Below, piece after piece: positions 41,214-50,573 of a DNA stretch of 64,000 nt. The stretch covers positions 596,001-660,000 of the forward strand of contig NC_019903.1 of assembly GCF_000243135.2 (NCBI RefSeq), in the 5' to 3' direction. Every line of letters begins with the position of its first letter. Positions within the stretch are counted from its first letter, which is position 1. The notes below the pieces were generated by a model, which saw only the letters and a program-made list of their open reading frames with translations, searched no databases and was not told where the DNA came from. This DNA comes from Desulfitobacterium dichloroeliminans LMG P-21439. Lineage in GTDB: Bacteria > Bacillota > Desulfitobacteriia > Desulfitobacteriales > Desulfitobacteriaceae. The translations under genes were made by a program, and so were the position numbers.

Positions 41214-42622
41214 CGTTGCCAGAATCCTTTCTTACTTGCAACTTCTTTTTGAGTTTGCATATCGCATATTTTTGTCTCAAGTTCTTGGAGGACATTCAAG
41301 GTCAGTTCATTTTGGCTTCTCAATAGTTTTAGGATATTCAGCATCTCAGGAAGGGAATTGATCTTTTCGTCCCAGTTCTCCAAATTGCTGGGTAACGTTG
41401 AAGTAGTTTCTTCAAGCTTGCTAAAGATAGACTTTAAATTATCGCTATCTGTTACGGTATTTACAGAGATGCGTTGGCCTGTCTCCAAAACATCTTGATT
41501 TTCGTGATGGGTTTTGAGTGGAGCTTCCAGCTGCCACTGTGATTTGGAGGGATCTACAGTCGGTTCTGTTGAGAGCCAACTAGGAGGAACCGTATTAGGA
41601 AAAGCTGGGGATATGGGTAATCCTAAGAGGTCAGCATACAAGGGGCCTTGTTCATCTTCCTGATGCAACCAATGGGTATAGTTGGTTACTCCTTCGGACT
41701 TTTGAGCAATTTGCAAAGGAGAGAAGCTCCCGGTAAGGGCCCTTACAGGTTTCCAGCCCGAGCCTTGGGTTTGCAGGAGAATGGCTTGGTTACTATGCGC
41801 TAAGAGGCTGAGCACACCCCGAGACTGAAGAATACCCATGCCCTGCCATGGCCCCTCAAGATTGGCAGCTGGTGTAGCCTCAATGCGCCAGGAATTTCTA
41901 AACCCGTTCATCTTATCAAGAACCCCATGACCGATTTCGAAGGAATCACTTCCCGGTTGTTTGGCTGCCCAAAACAAATGGCCCTGATCCTGAGTTGTAA
42001 GGATAGCGGCTATATCGACCACTTCGCGAGGAATTGATAATACTTCCTGGCGCTTCGACCAGATATAGAAGCTTCCGTTGAAGACGCTGGTGAGTAATAT
42101 CGATCGACTTCCGGAGAAGGTCATCATGAGGGCATGAAGATTGGAGTTTGAATCCACCAACACTTGGTACAGGGGATAGCGGGGATGGACCACTTCCCCC
42201 AGTTGGGCAGACTTCCAGGTTTGGCCATTCCAAAAAAGATGGGTGATGCGCCAAACATCAGGCAGGCTATTATGGGAACTCGCATAAAAGAGATGAATCA
42301 CTTTGCCCATAGGGAAAAGGAGAAGCTGGTCGTAACGCTGGCTACGGATATCTAGTTTTCCTAAAGTCATCGTCTGCTGATCCCCTGTGGTCAGGATGAT
42401 CGAATAACAGAGCTCTCCAGATTCTTTTATGTAGGCTAGATGGACTTGATTGGCATCATCCATGATTCCTTGGGCGAGGAGAACGGATTCCTTTAGTTCA
42501 AACAATAACTGCGGGCTGGTTGAAGATCTTAGGGTCATACCATCCTTGTTCCGAACCAAGGAAAAGAAAGAAGTTTCATTAAGTAAAAAACTGGATTGAG
42601 GTATAATCGTAAAAGAAGGCAA
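41201..42622 (-). CDS. Unknown protein, propeller-like N-terminal region and coiled-coil tail
   Basis: TTG 42622 (LPSFTIIPQSSFLLN) is chosen for the GGAGGTGG site. The product is 473 residues. Residues 1-320 show recurring beta patterns ('VHLAYIKESGELCYSII', 'VIHLFYASSHNSLPDVWRI', 'NLHALMMTFSG', 'DQGHLFWAAKQ'), like the blades of a beta propeller with repeated 'H-L-x-Y/F/W' strands. Residues 400-470 are Leu/Glu/Asn-rich and probably coiled coil. There is no signal peptide. I do not recognise a family. The link with a glycosyltransferase suggests a part in surface or spore glycosylation, as a guess. Confidence 0.65.
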   Translation of the reverse strand: MPSFTIIPQSSFLLNETSFFSLVRNKDGMTLRSSTSPQLLFELKESVLLAQGIMDDANQVHLAYIKESGELCYSIILTTGDQQTMTLGKLDIRSQRYDQLLLFPMGKVIHLFYASSHNSLPDVWRITHLFWNGQTWKSAQLGEVVHPRYPLYQVLVDSNSNLHALMMTFSGSRSILLTSVFNGSFYIWSKRQEVLSIPREVVDIAAILTTQDQGHLFWAAKQPGSDSFEIGHGVLDKMNGFRNSWRIEATPAANLEGPWQGMGILQSRGVLSLLAHSNQAILLQTQGSGWKPVRALTGSFSPLQIAQKSEGVTNYTHWLHQEDEQGPLYADLLGLPISPAFPNTVPPSWLSTEPTVDPSKSQWQLEAPLKTHHENQDVLETGQRISVNTVTDSDNLKSIFSKLEETTSTLPSNLENWDEKINSLPEMLNILKLLRSQNELTLNVLQELETKICDMQTQKEVASKKGFWQRWLT

Positions 42623-42697
42623 CGTGCTCCACCTCCTAAAGTGATTGACTAGGGCTGTCAAAAGACAGCCCTAGTATTTTGGTCTACTTAGAGATTT

Positions 42698-43354
42698 TTA
42701 GCTGAGATTTACATACGTGGCCCGACCAGGAACTGGACTGGGCAATTGTGGTGGGAAGAAATCGGTGGGGAATGGAGTGAGATTTGGATTCAAGAAGTCG
42801 ATACAAGGCTCTTCGGTTGGGAATTCTTCGCAGAATGGAGGCTCTGGGCAATAGCCAAAGGCATCTATAGCCAGTTGCACAAATCCTGTCAGCTTAGTGA
42901 TGACAAAAGAACCAACGGTGACAATAAGATCATCTCCAGAAATTAAGGCTGGAACCAGAAGTTCGCTTCGTGTTTCAACTCTTAAGTTGAAATCGAATTC
43001 AGGACGAGTAGGCGGATAATAGATGACGATGTCCTTGAAAATATCCGGTAGACAACCTGGAACGGAGATGAGCTGCCCTGCGCCATTTCTTACTGTGGCT
43101 GTGAAGCAAATACGGACGGTAAATTGAGCGCGAGCGAAATTGGGGCGACTGGGAATAGGAGTGATTACAATACTGTCGGGGAGTATGACCCCATTTTGGA
43201 AAAGGATGTCGACGAAGGTGAAGGGACCGCCGATATTAGGCAAGTCGATGGGGAAGTTTGGAAAACACTCTCTTTGTTGGCAACTGAAGAAGACTTTTTC
43301 AACGATTATGCATACTCTCTCTTGAGTTGGGTCGTATGGATAGAGGTCGGCCAT
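42698..43354 (-). CDS. Unknown protein, possible spore-surface protein
   Basis: ATG 43354 (MADLYPYDPTQERVCIIVEKV) is chosen for AAAGGAGGG. The product is 218 residues. The sequence is beta-rich with scattered Cys ('FFSCQQRECFPNFP', 'ICFTATVRNGAG', 'GYCPEPPFCEEFPTEEPC'), a Pro-rich C-terminus and no signal peptide or membrane helix. 'VRVNKVY'-like starts and Cys-Gln motifs occur in SPOCS/DUF3794-type spore proteins, which it resembles weakly. The gene stands alone, 75 bp before the propeller-like gene's start, reading the same way. Function is unknown; the spore idea rests on resemblance only. Confidence 0.55.
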   Translation of the reverse strand: MADLYPYDPTQERVCIIVEKVFFSCQQRECFPNFPIDLPNIGGPFTFVDILFQNGVILPDSIVITPIPSRPNFARAQFTVRICFTATVRNGAGQLISVPGCLPDIFKDIVIYYPPTRPEFDFNLRVETRSELLVPALISGDDLIVTVGSFVITKLTGFVQLAIDAFGYCPEPPFCEEFPTEEPCIDFLNPNLTPFPTDFFPPQLPSPVPGRATYVNLS

Positions 43355-43566
43355 GAGTTGTTTCCCTCCTTTTTTGTATTTTCGGGGTATTCTATTCAAG
43401 TATCGTCTCAAGTGTTACAGGATTACTTAGGCGAGAGTCTACGTTAGAATTTTATTGTAAATTTCTGCAGCTCGCTTTGGTGAAATGATACCTGCCCCCC
43501 TTGATTCATTGAATGCCAGAAAGCTTTAGGCATGAATAACCCGAACGTCCCCTAAGGATCATTCAA

Positions 43567-43616
43567 TAAAAAAGACAGCGACTAACTTTTAATAAGTTAT
43601 AGTCGTTGTCTTTTTT
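43567..43616. terminator. Bidirectional terminator
   Basis: AAAAAAGACAGCGACTA pairs with TAGTCGTTGTCTTTTTT around a 15-nt loop, with runs of A and T on either side. Confidence 0.8.
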
Positions 43617-43653
43617 GTGTTTTAGAAATAGTATAAACTGTGCAAATGATGGT

Positions 43654-44493
43654 TTACAGCTGAGCAAAGATTTGCACGTAGTAGTTACCTGAGCTGCTGC
43701 TGACGACACCGACACCGACGTGTGTGTAGGCTGGATTCAAGATGTTTTTGCGGTGACCGTCACTGCTCATGAAGGCAGCCATAGCAAAGTCTACAGACCT
43801 ATTGCGGGCGATATTCTCACCGGCGGCTCGGTATTGAATGCCAGCGGCTCTTAACATATCAAAAGGAGAACCATAGGTTGGCGAGGTGTGACTAAAGTAA
43901 CCATTAGTTTTCATATCATTAGCTTTTAACTGAGCGACTTCCGCTAAGCGAAGATCTATTTTCACAGGAGCAAGACCTGCAGATGCTCTTTCTTTATTGA
44001 TCTCATTAATCATAGCCTGTTCTTGGGTGCTTACTGTAGTAGTTCCGCTAGTAGGAGGGGTTGCCGGTTGAGTAGGAGTACTAGGCTGAGTCGGTGCAGG
44101 CTGGGTTGGAGCGGGCTGAGTCGGGGCAGGTTGAGAGGGTGCAGGTTGCGTTGGTGCGGGTGTTGGGGTTGAAGGAGAAGTGAATCTAAAATTCTTTAAG
44201 GAAATAATGCTACCATACCCTTTGGATGTATTCACGGGATTCGTGTTAACGGGTGCGGAACCCGTTTGAGTAGAACCGCCGTTATTTATAGGAGTTGTTG
44301 GTGTGCTTGGGGTGATTGGGATCGTATTATTAACCCAGGGGATATTATATGAGCCGAGGGAGATAATCGAACCACTAGAACCGCTGGAAGAATAAGAATT
44401 GCTCACCTTAATTGCCGCCTGAACAGGCGCAGCAGCAACTGCCAATAATACGACTAAGGATACGCCAATCGTCAATTTTTTGGTTTTTTTCAT
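43654..44493 (-). CDS. Secreted CAP-domain (SCP/PR1-like) protein
   Basis: ATG 44493 (MKKTKKLTIGVSLVVLLAVAAAPVQA) is used, 7 nt after GGAGG. The product is 279 residues. A signal peptide is cut near residue 26. A low-complexity Ser/Thr/Pro region follows, with about five 'APTQP' repeats near 110-140. The CAP domain is at about 155-279: 'EQAMINEINKERASAGL', 'LAEVAQLKANDMKTNGYFSHTSPTYGSPFDMLRAAG', 'AGENIARN', 'SDGHRKNILNPAYTHVGVGVV'. Related YkwD/SafA-linked proteins act at the cell or spore surface; catalysis is not established. The 380-bp upstream gap holds hairpins. Confidence 0.9.
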   Translation of the reverse strand: MKKTKKLTIGVSLVVLLAVAAAPVQAAIKVSNSYSSSGSSGSIISLGSYNIPWVNNTIPITPSTPTTPINNGGSTQTGSAPVNTNPVNTSKGYGSIISLKNFRFTSPSTPTPAPTQPAPSQPAPTQPAPTQPAPTQPSTPTQPATPPTSGTTTVSTQEQAMINEINKERASAGLAPVKIDLRLAEVAQLKANDMKTNGYFSHTSPTYGSPFDMLRAAGIQYRAAGENIARNRSVDFAMAAFMSSDGHRKNILNPAYTHVGVGVVSSSSGNYYVQIFAQL

Positions 44494-44536
44494 TAGAAGA
44501 CCTCCAAACATTTTTTGTGATCCTTTTCCGTTAATA

Positions 44537-44596
44537 ACTTAGAACTAAGTCGTCTAGTCGAAAATCTTTTGCCGTGCTTGTCCGTTTTAGGACAAG
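44537..44596 (-). promoter_or_regulatory. Hairpin-rich leader of the CAP-protein gene
   Basis: Two perfect stems, CTTGTCC/GGACAAG (44577-44583, 44590-44596) and ACTTAG/CTAAGT (44537-44542, 44545-44550), lie 45-100 bp upstream of the start. No riboswitch class is recognised. The rest of the gap to 44876 shows nothing clear. Confidence 0.35.
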
Positions 44597-44875
44597 TCGA
44601 GTATAACATTCTAAACTACAGAAACCTACTAGAACATCTTACCAACTTTCTTTGGACATTGGAGTTGTCGGGTGATTTCCCAAAGCAAATCAAAAAAGGT
44701 ATAATATTATTATCCTACATAATCCAAAGGATTAACGTGAACCTTAGTTAGAGACAATTACTCCATAGGTCTTAATTTTAATACGGTTAATCACGACGAT
44801 TTCATTGGGTCTCAACTCTAGATTTCGTTCAAAGGAAAGAGGATAAAGAAATCATTTCGGAGAGGTTGTGAGCTC

Positions 44876-46024
44876 GTGGGCTCCAAAGTCGTCATGAAAT
44901 ATTGTCCAGAATATACTTCTGGAGTCGAAGAATTTTTAAGAGCTGGATTACAAGAATTAGGAGGGGTGGAAGCTTTTGTTAAGCCTGGTCAGAGAGTCTT
45001 TCTAAAAGTAAATTTATTGATGAAGAAACGCCCTGATGAAGCTGTCACTACACATCCCACCGTAGTAGAGGCTGTAGTCCGCCTCGTGCAGGAAGCGGGA
45101 GGAATCCCGATTATCGGGGATAGCCCAGGTGGACCCTATACAGTAGGAGCGTTGCAAGGAATTTATACTCGATCAGGTCTCAAGGACGTAGCTGAACGCA
45201 CCGGTGCAGAACTCAATTTTGACGTCGGGCAGGAAGTGGTATCGCATCCCGCCGGACAATTAATCAAAAGCTTAACGGTGACCAAAAGCGTCTATGATGC
45301 TGATGTGGTTATTTCTTTATCTAAATTAAAAACTCACGCAATGATGACCTTTACCGGTGCAGTAAAGAACCTTTTTGGGGTTATACCCGGGCTGCTGAAA
45401 GCAGAATATCATTTTAAGATGCCAGAGGTGAAGCAATTTGCTGAACTTCTCGTGGATATTGCTACCTGGGTTAAACCAGCTTTAAGTATTATGGATGGAA
45501 TCGTAGGGATGGAGGGAGATGGTCCCTCTGCCGGACAACCTCGGGCTGTGGGCGCTTTGCTCATCAGTGAGAATCCCTTCGCTTTAGATGTAGTAGCTAC
45601 CCACCTGATCGGACTAAAGCCTGAGCACGTACCAACTGTCGTGGCTGCACGGCAGAGGGGCTTTGTCAGTCGGTTAGAGGAAGTAAGTCTTGTAGGAGAT
45701 CCATTATCCTTATGGCGTGTTGAGAACTTCAGGGTCCCCAAATCCATGTCTGTAAACTTTATCGATCGAGTGCCCCTTCCTCAGAGTGCGAAAAGATTTA
45801 TCCTCAACCAAGTTCGGCCTCAGCCGGTATTTAACTACGACCAGTGTGTGGGCTGTGCGGATTGCATTAATAACTGTCCTCCTAAGGCGTTAGCCTTTAA
45901 TGACAAAAAAAGACCCGAGATTGATCTCGAGGCCTGTATACGTTGTTTTTGCTGTCAAGAGCTTTGTCCCCGACAGGCAGTAGGAATTCGTAAGCCGAGG
46001 CTGGGTAGAAGGTTATTTAAGTAG
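44876..46024 (+). CDS. DUF362 protein with two C-terminal [4Fe-4S] clusters
   Basis: The 382-residue protein starts at GTG 44876 after GGAGAGG. The DUF362 domain (about 1-290) has '[27 protein letters not shown]', 'IIGDSPGG' and '[26 protein letters not shown]'. Residues 320-370 hold two ferredoxin motifs, '[16 protein letters not shown]' and '[16 protein letters not shown]'. It is a cytoplasmic Fe-S protein of an uncharacterised family common in anaerobes. Electron transfer is likely, but partners are unknown. It is a single gene, convergent with mazG. Confidence 0.9.
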   Translation: MGSKVVMKYCPEYTSGVEEFLRAGLQELGGVEAFVKPGQRVFLKVNLLMKKRPDEAVTTHPTVVEAVVRLVQEAGGIPIIGDSPGGPYTVGALQGIYTRSGLKDVAERTGAELNFDVGQEVVSHPAGQLIKSLTVTKSVYDADVVISLSKLKTHAMMTFTGAVKNLFGVIPGLLKAEYHFKMPEVKQFAELLVDIATWVKPALSIMDGIVGMEGDGPSAGQPRAVGALLISENPFALDVVATHLIGLKPEHVPTVVAARQRGFVSRLEEVSLVGDPLSLWRVENFRVPKSMSVNFIDRVPLPQSAKRFILNQVRPQPVFNYDQCVGCADCINNCPPKALAFNDKKRPEIDLEACIRCFCCQELCPRQAVGIRKPRLGRRLFK

Positions 46025-46043
46025 TAAGATTAAGCAATTATAA

Positions 46044-46376
46044 TTATTCATCCACCCTTTGCTCTTTGCGTGTCCAGCGGTCGCTGTCCCGCACGCGATA
46101 TTTTTCCATCATGCGAGCGAAGGCGTCCTCTAAGTCAATATTTAGAGAATTGGCCATGGATATAATGATAAAAAGGATGTCGGCCATCTCTAAGGCCAAG
46201 TCGCCTTCTGGTTCGTTGGGTTTTTTGGGCTTTTCTCCAAAACGATGGTTGACTTCTCGAGCCAATTCCCCCACTTCTTCTGTGAGACGGAGCATCATGG
46301 AAGAGGGTTGCCAATAGCCCTCTTCAAATTGAGAAATCCAGTCATCCACTTGTTTTTGCCAATCTTTAATCTCCAT
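46044..46376 (-). CDS. MazG-like nucleotide pyrophosphohydrolase
   Basis: The 110-residue all-helical protein belongs to the short MazG/YpjD type. 'LRLTEEVGELAREVNHRFGEK' (E-E-x2-E metal motif near 29-35) and 'LALEMADILFIIISMANSLNIDLEDAFARMMEKY' (E-x2-D, near 63-66) supply the metal site. Such enzymes hydrolyse non-canonical dNTPs or NTPs to the monophosphate and limit mutagenesis or tune nucleotide stress. The start follows AGGAGG. It is monocistronic. Confidence 0.9.
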   Translation of the reverse strand: MEIKDWQKQVDDWISQFEEGYWQPSSMMLRLTEEVGELAREVNHRFGEKPKKPNEPEGDLALEMADILFIIISMANSLNIDLEDAFARMMEKYRVRDSDRWTRKEQRVDE

Positions 46377-46553
46377 GATGAAAAACCTCCTGATGTTTTG
46401 ATAAGCAATTTGAAATATTAATAAAATGTTAATAAGTAAATGCCTTTTATTTACACCTATTAAAGTGTAAAATAATTTCTTAGGACACGCAAGGGATTTA
46501 GGCCCTTTACGAAGAATTGAATGGGGAAGCTAGAAAAGCAGAGGAGGTAGACC

Positions 46554-47369
46554 GTGAGCCAGTTTCTTTCACAACTTCAATCATCATTTGATTGGCGGAC
46601 CATTCTAGATATTGCGGTCGTTACTATTGTCCTTTATCAGCTTTTGATGCTGATTAAGGGAACTCGTGCTGTTCAGCTTCTTAAAGGCATCCTTGTCCTA
46701 CTTATTATTTCAAATTTTGCACAGTTTCTTAAATTGTCGACCATGGGTTGGCTGCTGGACCAAGTCTGGGCTATGTTGTTTATAGCCTTGCCCGTGGTCT
46801 TTCAACCGGAGTTGCGTCGGGCTTTGGAGCAAATCGGAAGAGGTAAGTTTTTCATCCGCCATCCACAGACGATTGGCAATGAGGCCATGATTCAAGTCGT
46901 TGATGAATTGGTTCGATGCACTCAAGTTCTTTCTAAGAACCGCATTGGTGCCCTTATCGTCATAGAGCGTACGACGGGTCTGCAAAATTATGTGGAGACC
47001 GGAATCAAAATCGATGGGGTGGTTTCTTCGGAATTCTTGCTGAACGTATTTATTCCCAATACACCTCTCCATGATGGCGCAGTCATTATCCGTAGTGATC
47101 GTGTGGCAGCTGCAGGATGCTTTTTGCCCCTTTCCGAGAATAATTCTATCCAAAAAGAACTTGGAACCCGTCACAGGGCTGCTATCGGCCTCACTGAGGT
47201 GTCGGATTCGGTGGTCCTTGTCGTCTCCGAAGAGACAGGAGGCATATCGGTATCTATCGATGGAGTTCTTACTCGTTTTCTTGATGAGAAAAGCCTTAAG
47301 GAATTATTGTCTAGGGAGTTACAAGTGGATACCACGGCCAAAAGTTATGTGCCCTTTTGGAGGTCTTAA
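46554..47369 (+). CDS. cdaA: Diadenylate cyclase CdaA
   Basis: CdaA makes c-di-AMP from two ATP at the membrane. The 271-residue protein starts at GTG 46554 behind GGAGG. Three N-terminal helices (about residues 14-75) are followed by the DAC domain, with the catalytic 'PLHDGAVIIR' near 170 and 'LGTRHRAAIGLTE' near 201. The order cdaA-cdaR-glmM is conserved in Firmicutes and ties c-di-AMP to wall precursor supply; GlmM and CdaR modulate CdaA. The gap to cdaR is 3 bp. Confidence 0.96.
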   Translation: MSQFLSQLQSSFDWRTILDIAVVTIVLYQLLMLIKGTRAVQLLKGILVLLIISNFAQFLKLSTMGWLLDQVWAMLFIALPVVFQPELRRALEQIGRGKFFIRHPQTIGNEAMIQVVDELVRCTQVLSKNRIGALIVIERTTGLQNYVETGIKIDGVVSSEFLLNVFIPNTPLHDGAVIIRSDRVAAAGCFLPLSENNSIQKELGTRHRAAIGLTEVSDSVVLVVSEETGGISVSIDGVLTRFLDEKSLKELLSRELQVDTTAKSYVPFWRS

Positions 47370-47372
47370 GTA

Positions 47373-48695
47373 ATGAAAGAGTTTTTACAACGGAACTTAG
47401 GATATAAGTCAATTTCATTGGTCTTAGCCATTCTTTTTTGGCTTTGGGTGACCAGCCAAGGAACGAGTCAAACTTTGGATCGCGACCCAACCCTGACCCT
47501 CTCCCTGGTCACTAAGAATACTCCGGCTAACTCCGTGATTATGACCAAGCTACCCTCGGTACGGGTCAAGACGGAAGGATACAACCCCAGTATCAATGTC
47601 AATGAGATCTTTGCTTATGTGGATCTTAGCGGCAGCGAGCCTGGTGAGCATGAGTTTGAAGTGAAGGTTGATCCCATACCAAATATTAAAATTGTCGAGA
47701 TTACTCCAAGGGTGGTCAGTTTGCAATTAGATACTGTGGAGGAGAAAATGCTCCAGGTGACCGTCGATCTTACCGGTCAACCTGCCCCGGGAAGTAGAGT
47801 AGAAGACCCCATAGTTAAACCGAGTATGGTTAATGTTAGAGGACCGAGTAGCTTGCTCAATGCTGTAGACAAAGTTCTCGTTGAGCTTAGTGTGGCTGGT
47901 GCTAGCGATACTTTACAAGTTTCGCGACCTCTGCTTTTCCGTGATGAAAATGGGTCGGCCATCTTCGGTCCGGACCCTAGTGCAGAAACCATCACCTCCA
48001 GCCCAACCAGTGTAGATATTATTGTACCCATAGTGGCAAAAGAACTGGAAAGCAAAAGAGTTCCCTTGAATGCGCCAACCACAGGGACACCGGCAGAAGG
48101 AAAAGCAGTACGCTCGGTTCGGGTGGTTCCTAATGGGGTTCAAGTCTATGGGGAAGCCGAGGCACTGGACAACTTTGATCTTTTAAACATAGGTCCGGTG
48201 AACATCAATGGAATTTCGAGAACGACGACTTATGAGATTTCCTCTGATAAAGTAAGCTTGCCTGACGGTTTGAGCTATGTTTCCAGAACTAGCTTTTCCG
48301 TTATCGTAGAAATTGGCAATGCGATCCAGGATAAAACCCTTTATAATCTTCCCATCACCATGAAAAACCTCTCGCAGGATTTGGTCCTTGAACAGCCCCT
48401 TCCTGCGGTTAGCATTACAATAAGAGCCTATCCGGAAGTCCTCGACCCCTTGACCCATGAGCAAATAGCCCTTTGGCTTGATGCGACCGGGAAGGTTGCA
48501 GGGGAGTATACGGTCAAGCCTTATTGGCAGCTACCTGCGGGGGTGGAAGTAGTTTCTGTGCCGGATATAACCTATACCCTAAAAGCCAAGGCGGCTCCGG
48601 AAAATCCTGGGGATCCGGATGATCCGGATGGATCAGATAAACCGGGTGACCCGAATAAACCAGATAATCCGGATACTAAGCCTTCGGTGGAATAA
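47373..48695 (+). CDS. cdaR: CdaA regulatory protein CdaR (YbbR repeats)
   Basis: The 440-residue protein has one N-terminal membrane helix ('SISLVLAILFWLWVTSQG', about 13-30), then about four YbbR domains of 80-90 residues on the outer face, each with 'P-x-V-x-V-x-G-P'-like strands (for example 'PSMVNVRGPSSLLNAVDKV'). An Asp/Pro-rich tail of about 35 residues ends it (DPDDPDGSDKPGDPNKPDNP), possibly wall-spanning or disordered. It controls the diadenylate cyclase encoded just upstream. The start ATG lies 3 bp after the cdaA stop, so the two are co-translated. Confidence 0.93.
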   Translation: MKEFLQRNLGYKSISLVLAILFWLWVTSQGTSQTLDRDPTLTLSLVTKNTPANSVIMTKLPSVRVKTEGYNPSINVNEIFAYVDLSGSEPGEHEFEVKVDPIPNIKIVEITPRVVSLQLDTVEEKMLQVTVDLTGQPAPGSRVEDPIVKPSMVNVRGPSSLLNAVDKVLVELSVAGASDTLQVSRPLLFRDENGSAIFGPDPSAETITSSPTSVDIIVPIVAKELESKRVPLNAPTTGTPAEGKAVRSVRVVPNGVQVYGEAEALDNFDLLNIGPVNINGISRTTTYEISSDKVSLPDGLSYVSRTSFSVIVEIGNAIQDKTLYNLPITMKNLSQDLVLEQPLPAVSITIRAYPEVLDPLTHEQIALWLDATGKVAGEYTVKPYWQLPAGVEVVSVPDITYTLKAKAAPENPGDPDDPDGSDKPGDPNKPDNPDTKPSVE

Positions 48696-48753
48696 GCCAT
48701 AACTCTCGATTTAGAGTTTACCAAATACCCTAAGAAAAGTGGAGGAATATCCC

Positions 48754-50358
48754 TTGAATCTCATATGGACGAATTTGCGAGTGCCGGTAGACGAGGATGA
48801 GCGTGAGCTTCCTCTGTTGATGGCCCGTAAGCTAAAAGTTCCTCAAATGAGCATTGACAATCTACAGATTTTACGTCGCTCAGTAGATGCTCGGAAGAAA
48901 CCTCAGCTATTTTTCTCATATACCCTCCGATTTTCCTTGGATATTCCGTATAATGAAATGAATCGTGTTCTGCGGCGGATGCCTGAGCTCAAGCCTGAGC
49001 CTCAGGGTAGGCCGGTGCAGCTGTTTAAACCTGAAAAGAAATTGAGCCATCGCCCTATTATTGTGGGCGCTGGCCCTGCTGGATATTTTGCTGCTCTGGC
49101 TTTAGGGAAAAGAGGCTATGCTCCCATAGTCTTGGAGCGCGGGGATGATGTAGAGACCCGAACTCAGAAAGTTGAGGCTTTCTGGAAAACCGGCAAGCTA
49201 GATTGTGAAAGCAATGTTCAATTTGGTGAAGGAGGAGCGGGAACTTTCTCTGACGGCAAATTAACTACTCGCATTGCAGATCCCCGAATTACGGAAGTAT
49301 TAGAGACCTTCGTGGAACAAGGAGCACCTCCGGAAATCCTTTTCTTAGCGAAGGCGCATATAGGAACAGATAGATTAAGAATCGTTACCCAGGGCTTAAG
49401 GAAAAAGATCGAAGCCTTGGGAGGGGAAGTGCGTTTTCGCACTCAGCTTACAGGTCTGCAACATCAGAATGGTAGAATCACCGGCGTCCAGGTTAATCAC
49501 TCGGAAGTGATTCCGGCAGAGGCAGTAATTTTGGCAATCGGACACAGTGCTCGGGAAACCTATCGGTTTTTACAGGAGCAAGGTGTTCATTTTGAGTCGA
49601 AGTCCTTTGCCATCGGTCTTCGAGTAGAACATCCCCAAGAGCTCATCAACTTTTCTCAATTTGGAGTAGAACACCATCACAAGCTAGGTCCGGCCGATTA
49701 TCAGCTCACCTATCAAGACGCATTGACCGGTCGAGGTGCCTATGCTTTTTGCATGTGCCCCGGTGGCAAAGTGGTAGCGGCTGCATCGGAAGAAGGTCGG
49801 GTCGTGACCAACGGCATGAGCGAATACAGGCGGGACTCTGGTGTGGCCAATAGTGCTCTGGTGGTGACAGTAGGTAGAAAGGACTTTTGGGGAGATGATC
49901 CCTTGGCGGGAGTGGAGTTTCAGCAGTATTGGGAGCACCAGGCTTTCCTAGCAGGGGGTAAGGATTATAATGCTCCGGCACAAAGTGTCCGGGATTTTTT
50001 AGCGAGACGTGTTAGCGGAGAATTTCCTTTGCAATCAAGCTATGCTCCGGGAACTAAGGCCGTTGATTTGCACACGGTATTGCCTCAGGAAGTAGGGGAT
50101 GTTTTGGATCGCGCCCTCCTTGCATTTGATCATAAAATTCACGGTTTTGCAGGAGATATGGGGACCTTGACTGGAATTGAAACGCGTACCAGTGCCCCTG
50201 TGCGCATGACTCGGGATAAGACCGGGGAAGCCTTAAATTTCTTAGGCCTATTTCCAGCGGGAGAAGGGGCAGGATACGCCGGGGGGATAATGAGCGCTGC
50301 AGTGGATGGTATCCGCAGTGCGGAGCAAGTAATGGCGCAATATTATCCTGCTGAGTAG
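48754..50358 (+). CDS. FAD-dependent oxidoreductase of the COG2509 type
   Basis: TTG 48754 (LNLIWTNLRVPVDEDE) is preferred, 8 nt after GGAGG. The product is 534 residues. A domain of about 85 residues is followed by the FAD Rossmann motif 'PIIVGAGPAGYFAALALGKRGYAPIVLERG' near 90, then 'NVQFGEGGAGTFSDGKL', 'GAYAFCMCPGGKVVAA', 'GTLTGIETRTSAPVRM' and 'GLFPAGEGAGYAGGIMSAAVDGI'. The family is conserved beside cdaR/glmM in many Firmicutes, but the electron acceptor and substrate are unknown. It is about 58 bp after cdaR, within the wall operon. Confidence 0.9.
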   Translation: MNLIWTNLRVPVDEDERELPLLMARKLKVPQMSIDNLQILRRSVDARKKPQLFFSYTLRFSLDIPYNEMNRVLRRMPELKPEPQGRPVQLFKPEKKLSHRPIIVGAGPAGYFAALALGKRGYAPIVLERGDDVETRTQKVEAFWKTGKLDCESNVQFGEGGAGTFSDGKLTTRIADPRITEVLETFVEQGAPPEILFLAKAHIGTDRLRIVTQGLRKKIEALGGEVRFRTQLTGLQHQNGRITGVQVNHSEVIPAEAVILAIGHSARETYRFLQEQGVHFESKSFAIGLRVEHPQELINFSQFGVEHHHKLGPADYQLTYQDALTGRGAYAFCMCPGGKVVAAASEEGRVVTNGMSEYRRDSGVANSALVVTVGRKDFWGDDPLAGVEFQQYWEHQAFLAGGKDYNAPAQSVRDFLARRVSGEFPLQSSYAPGTKAVDLHTVLPQEVGDVLDRALLAFDHKIHGFAGDMGTLTGIETRTSAPVRMTRDKTGEALNFLGLFPAGEGAGYAGGIMSAAVDGIRSAEQVMAQYYPAE

Positions 50359-50573
50359 GTTAAGAAGTATTACGCAACATGGTTTATGTTCACTATTATG
50401 TTTTGTGTTGATTATTTACTTAGTTGAGTGAATAACAAAAGAAATAACGTATTTAACTATAGAATCAGATTAAGTAGGGTTTTATAGTCTATTCATTCGG
50501 AATAGAATGTTAACGATAGCTGAGGATATAGTATGCTCTGAAGATAGAAAGCAATATGGAAGGAGAAGATGTC

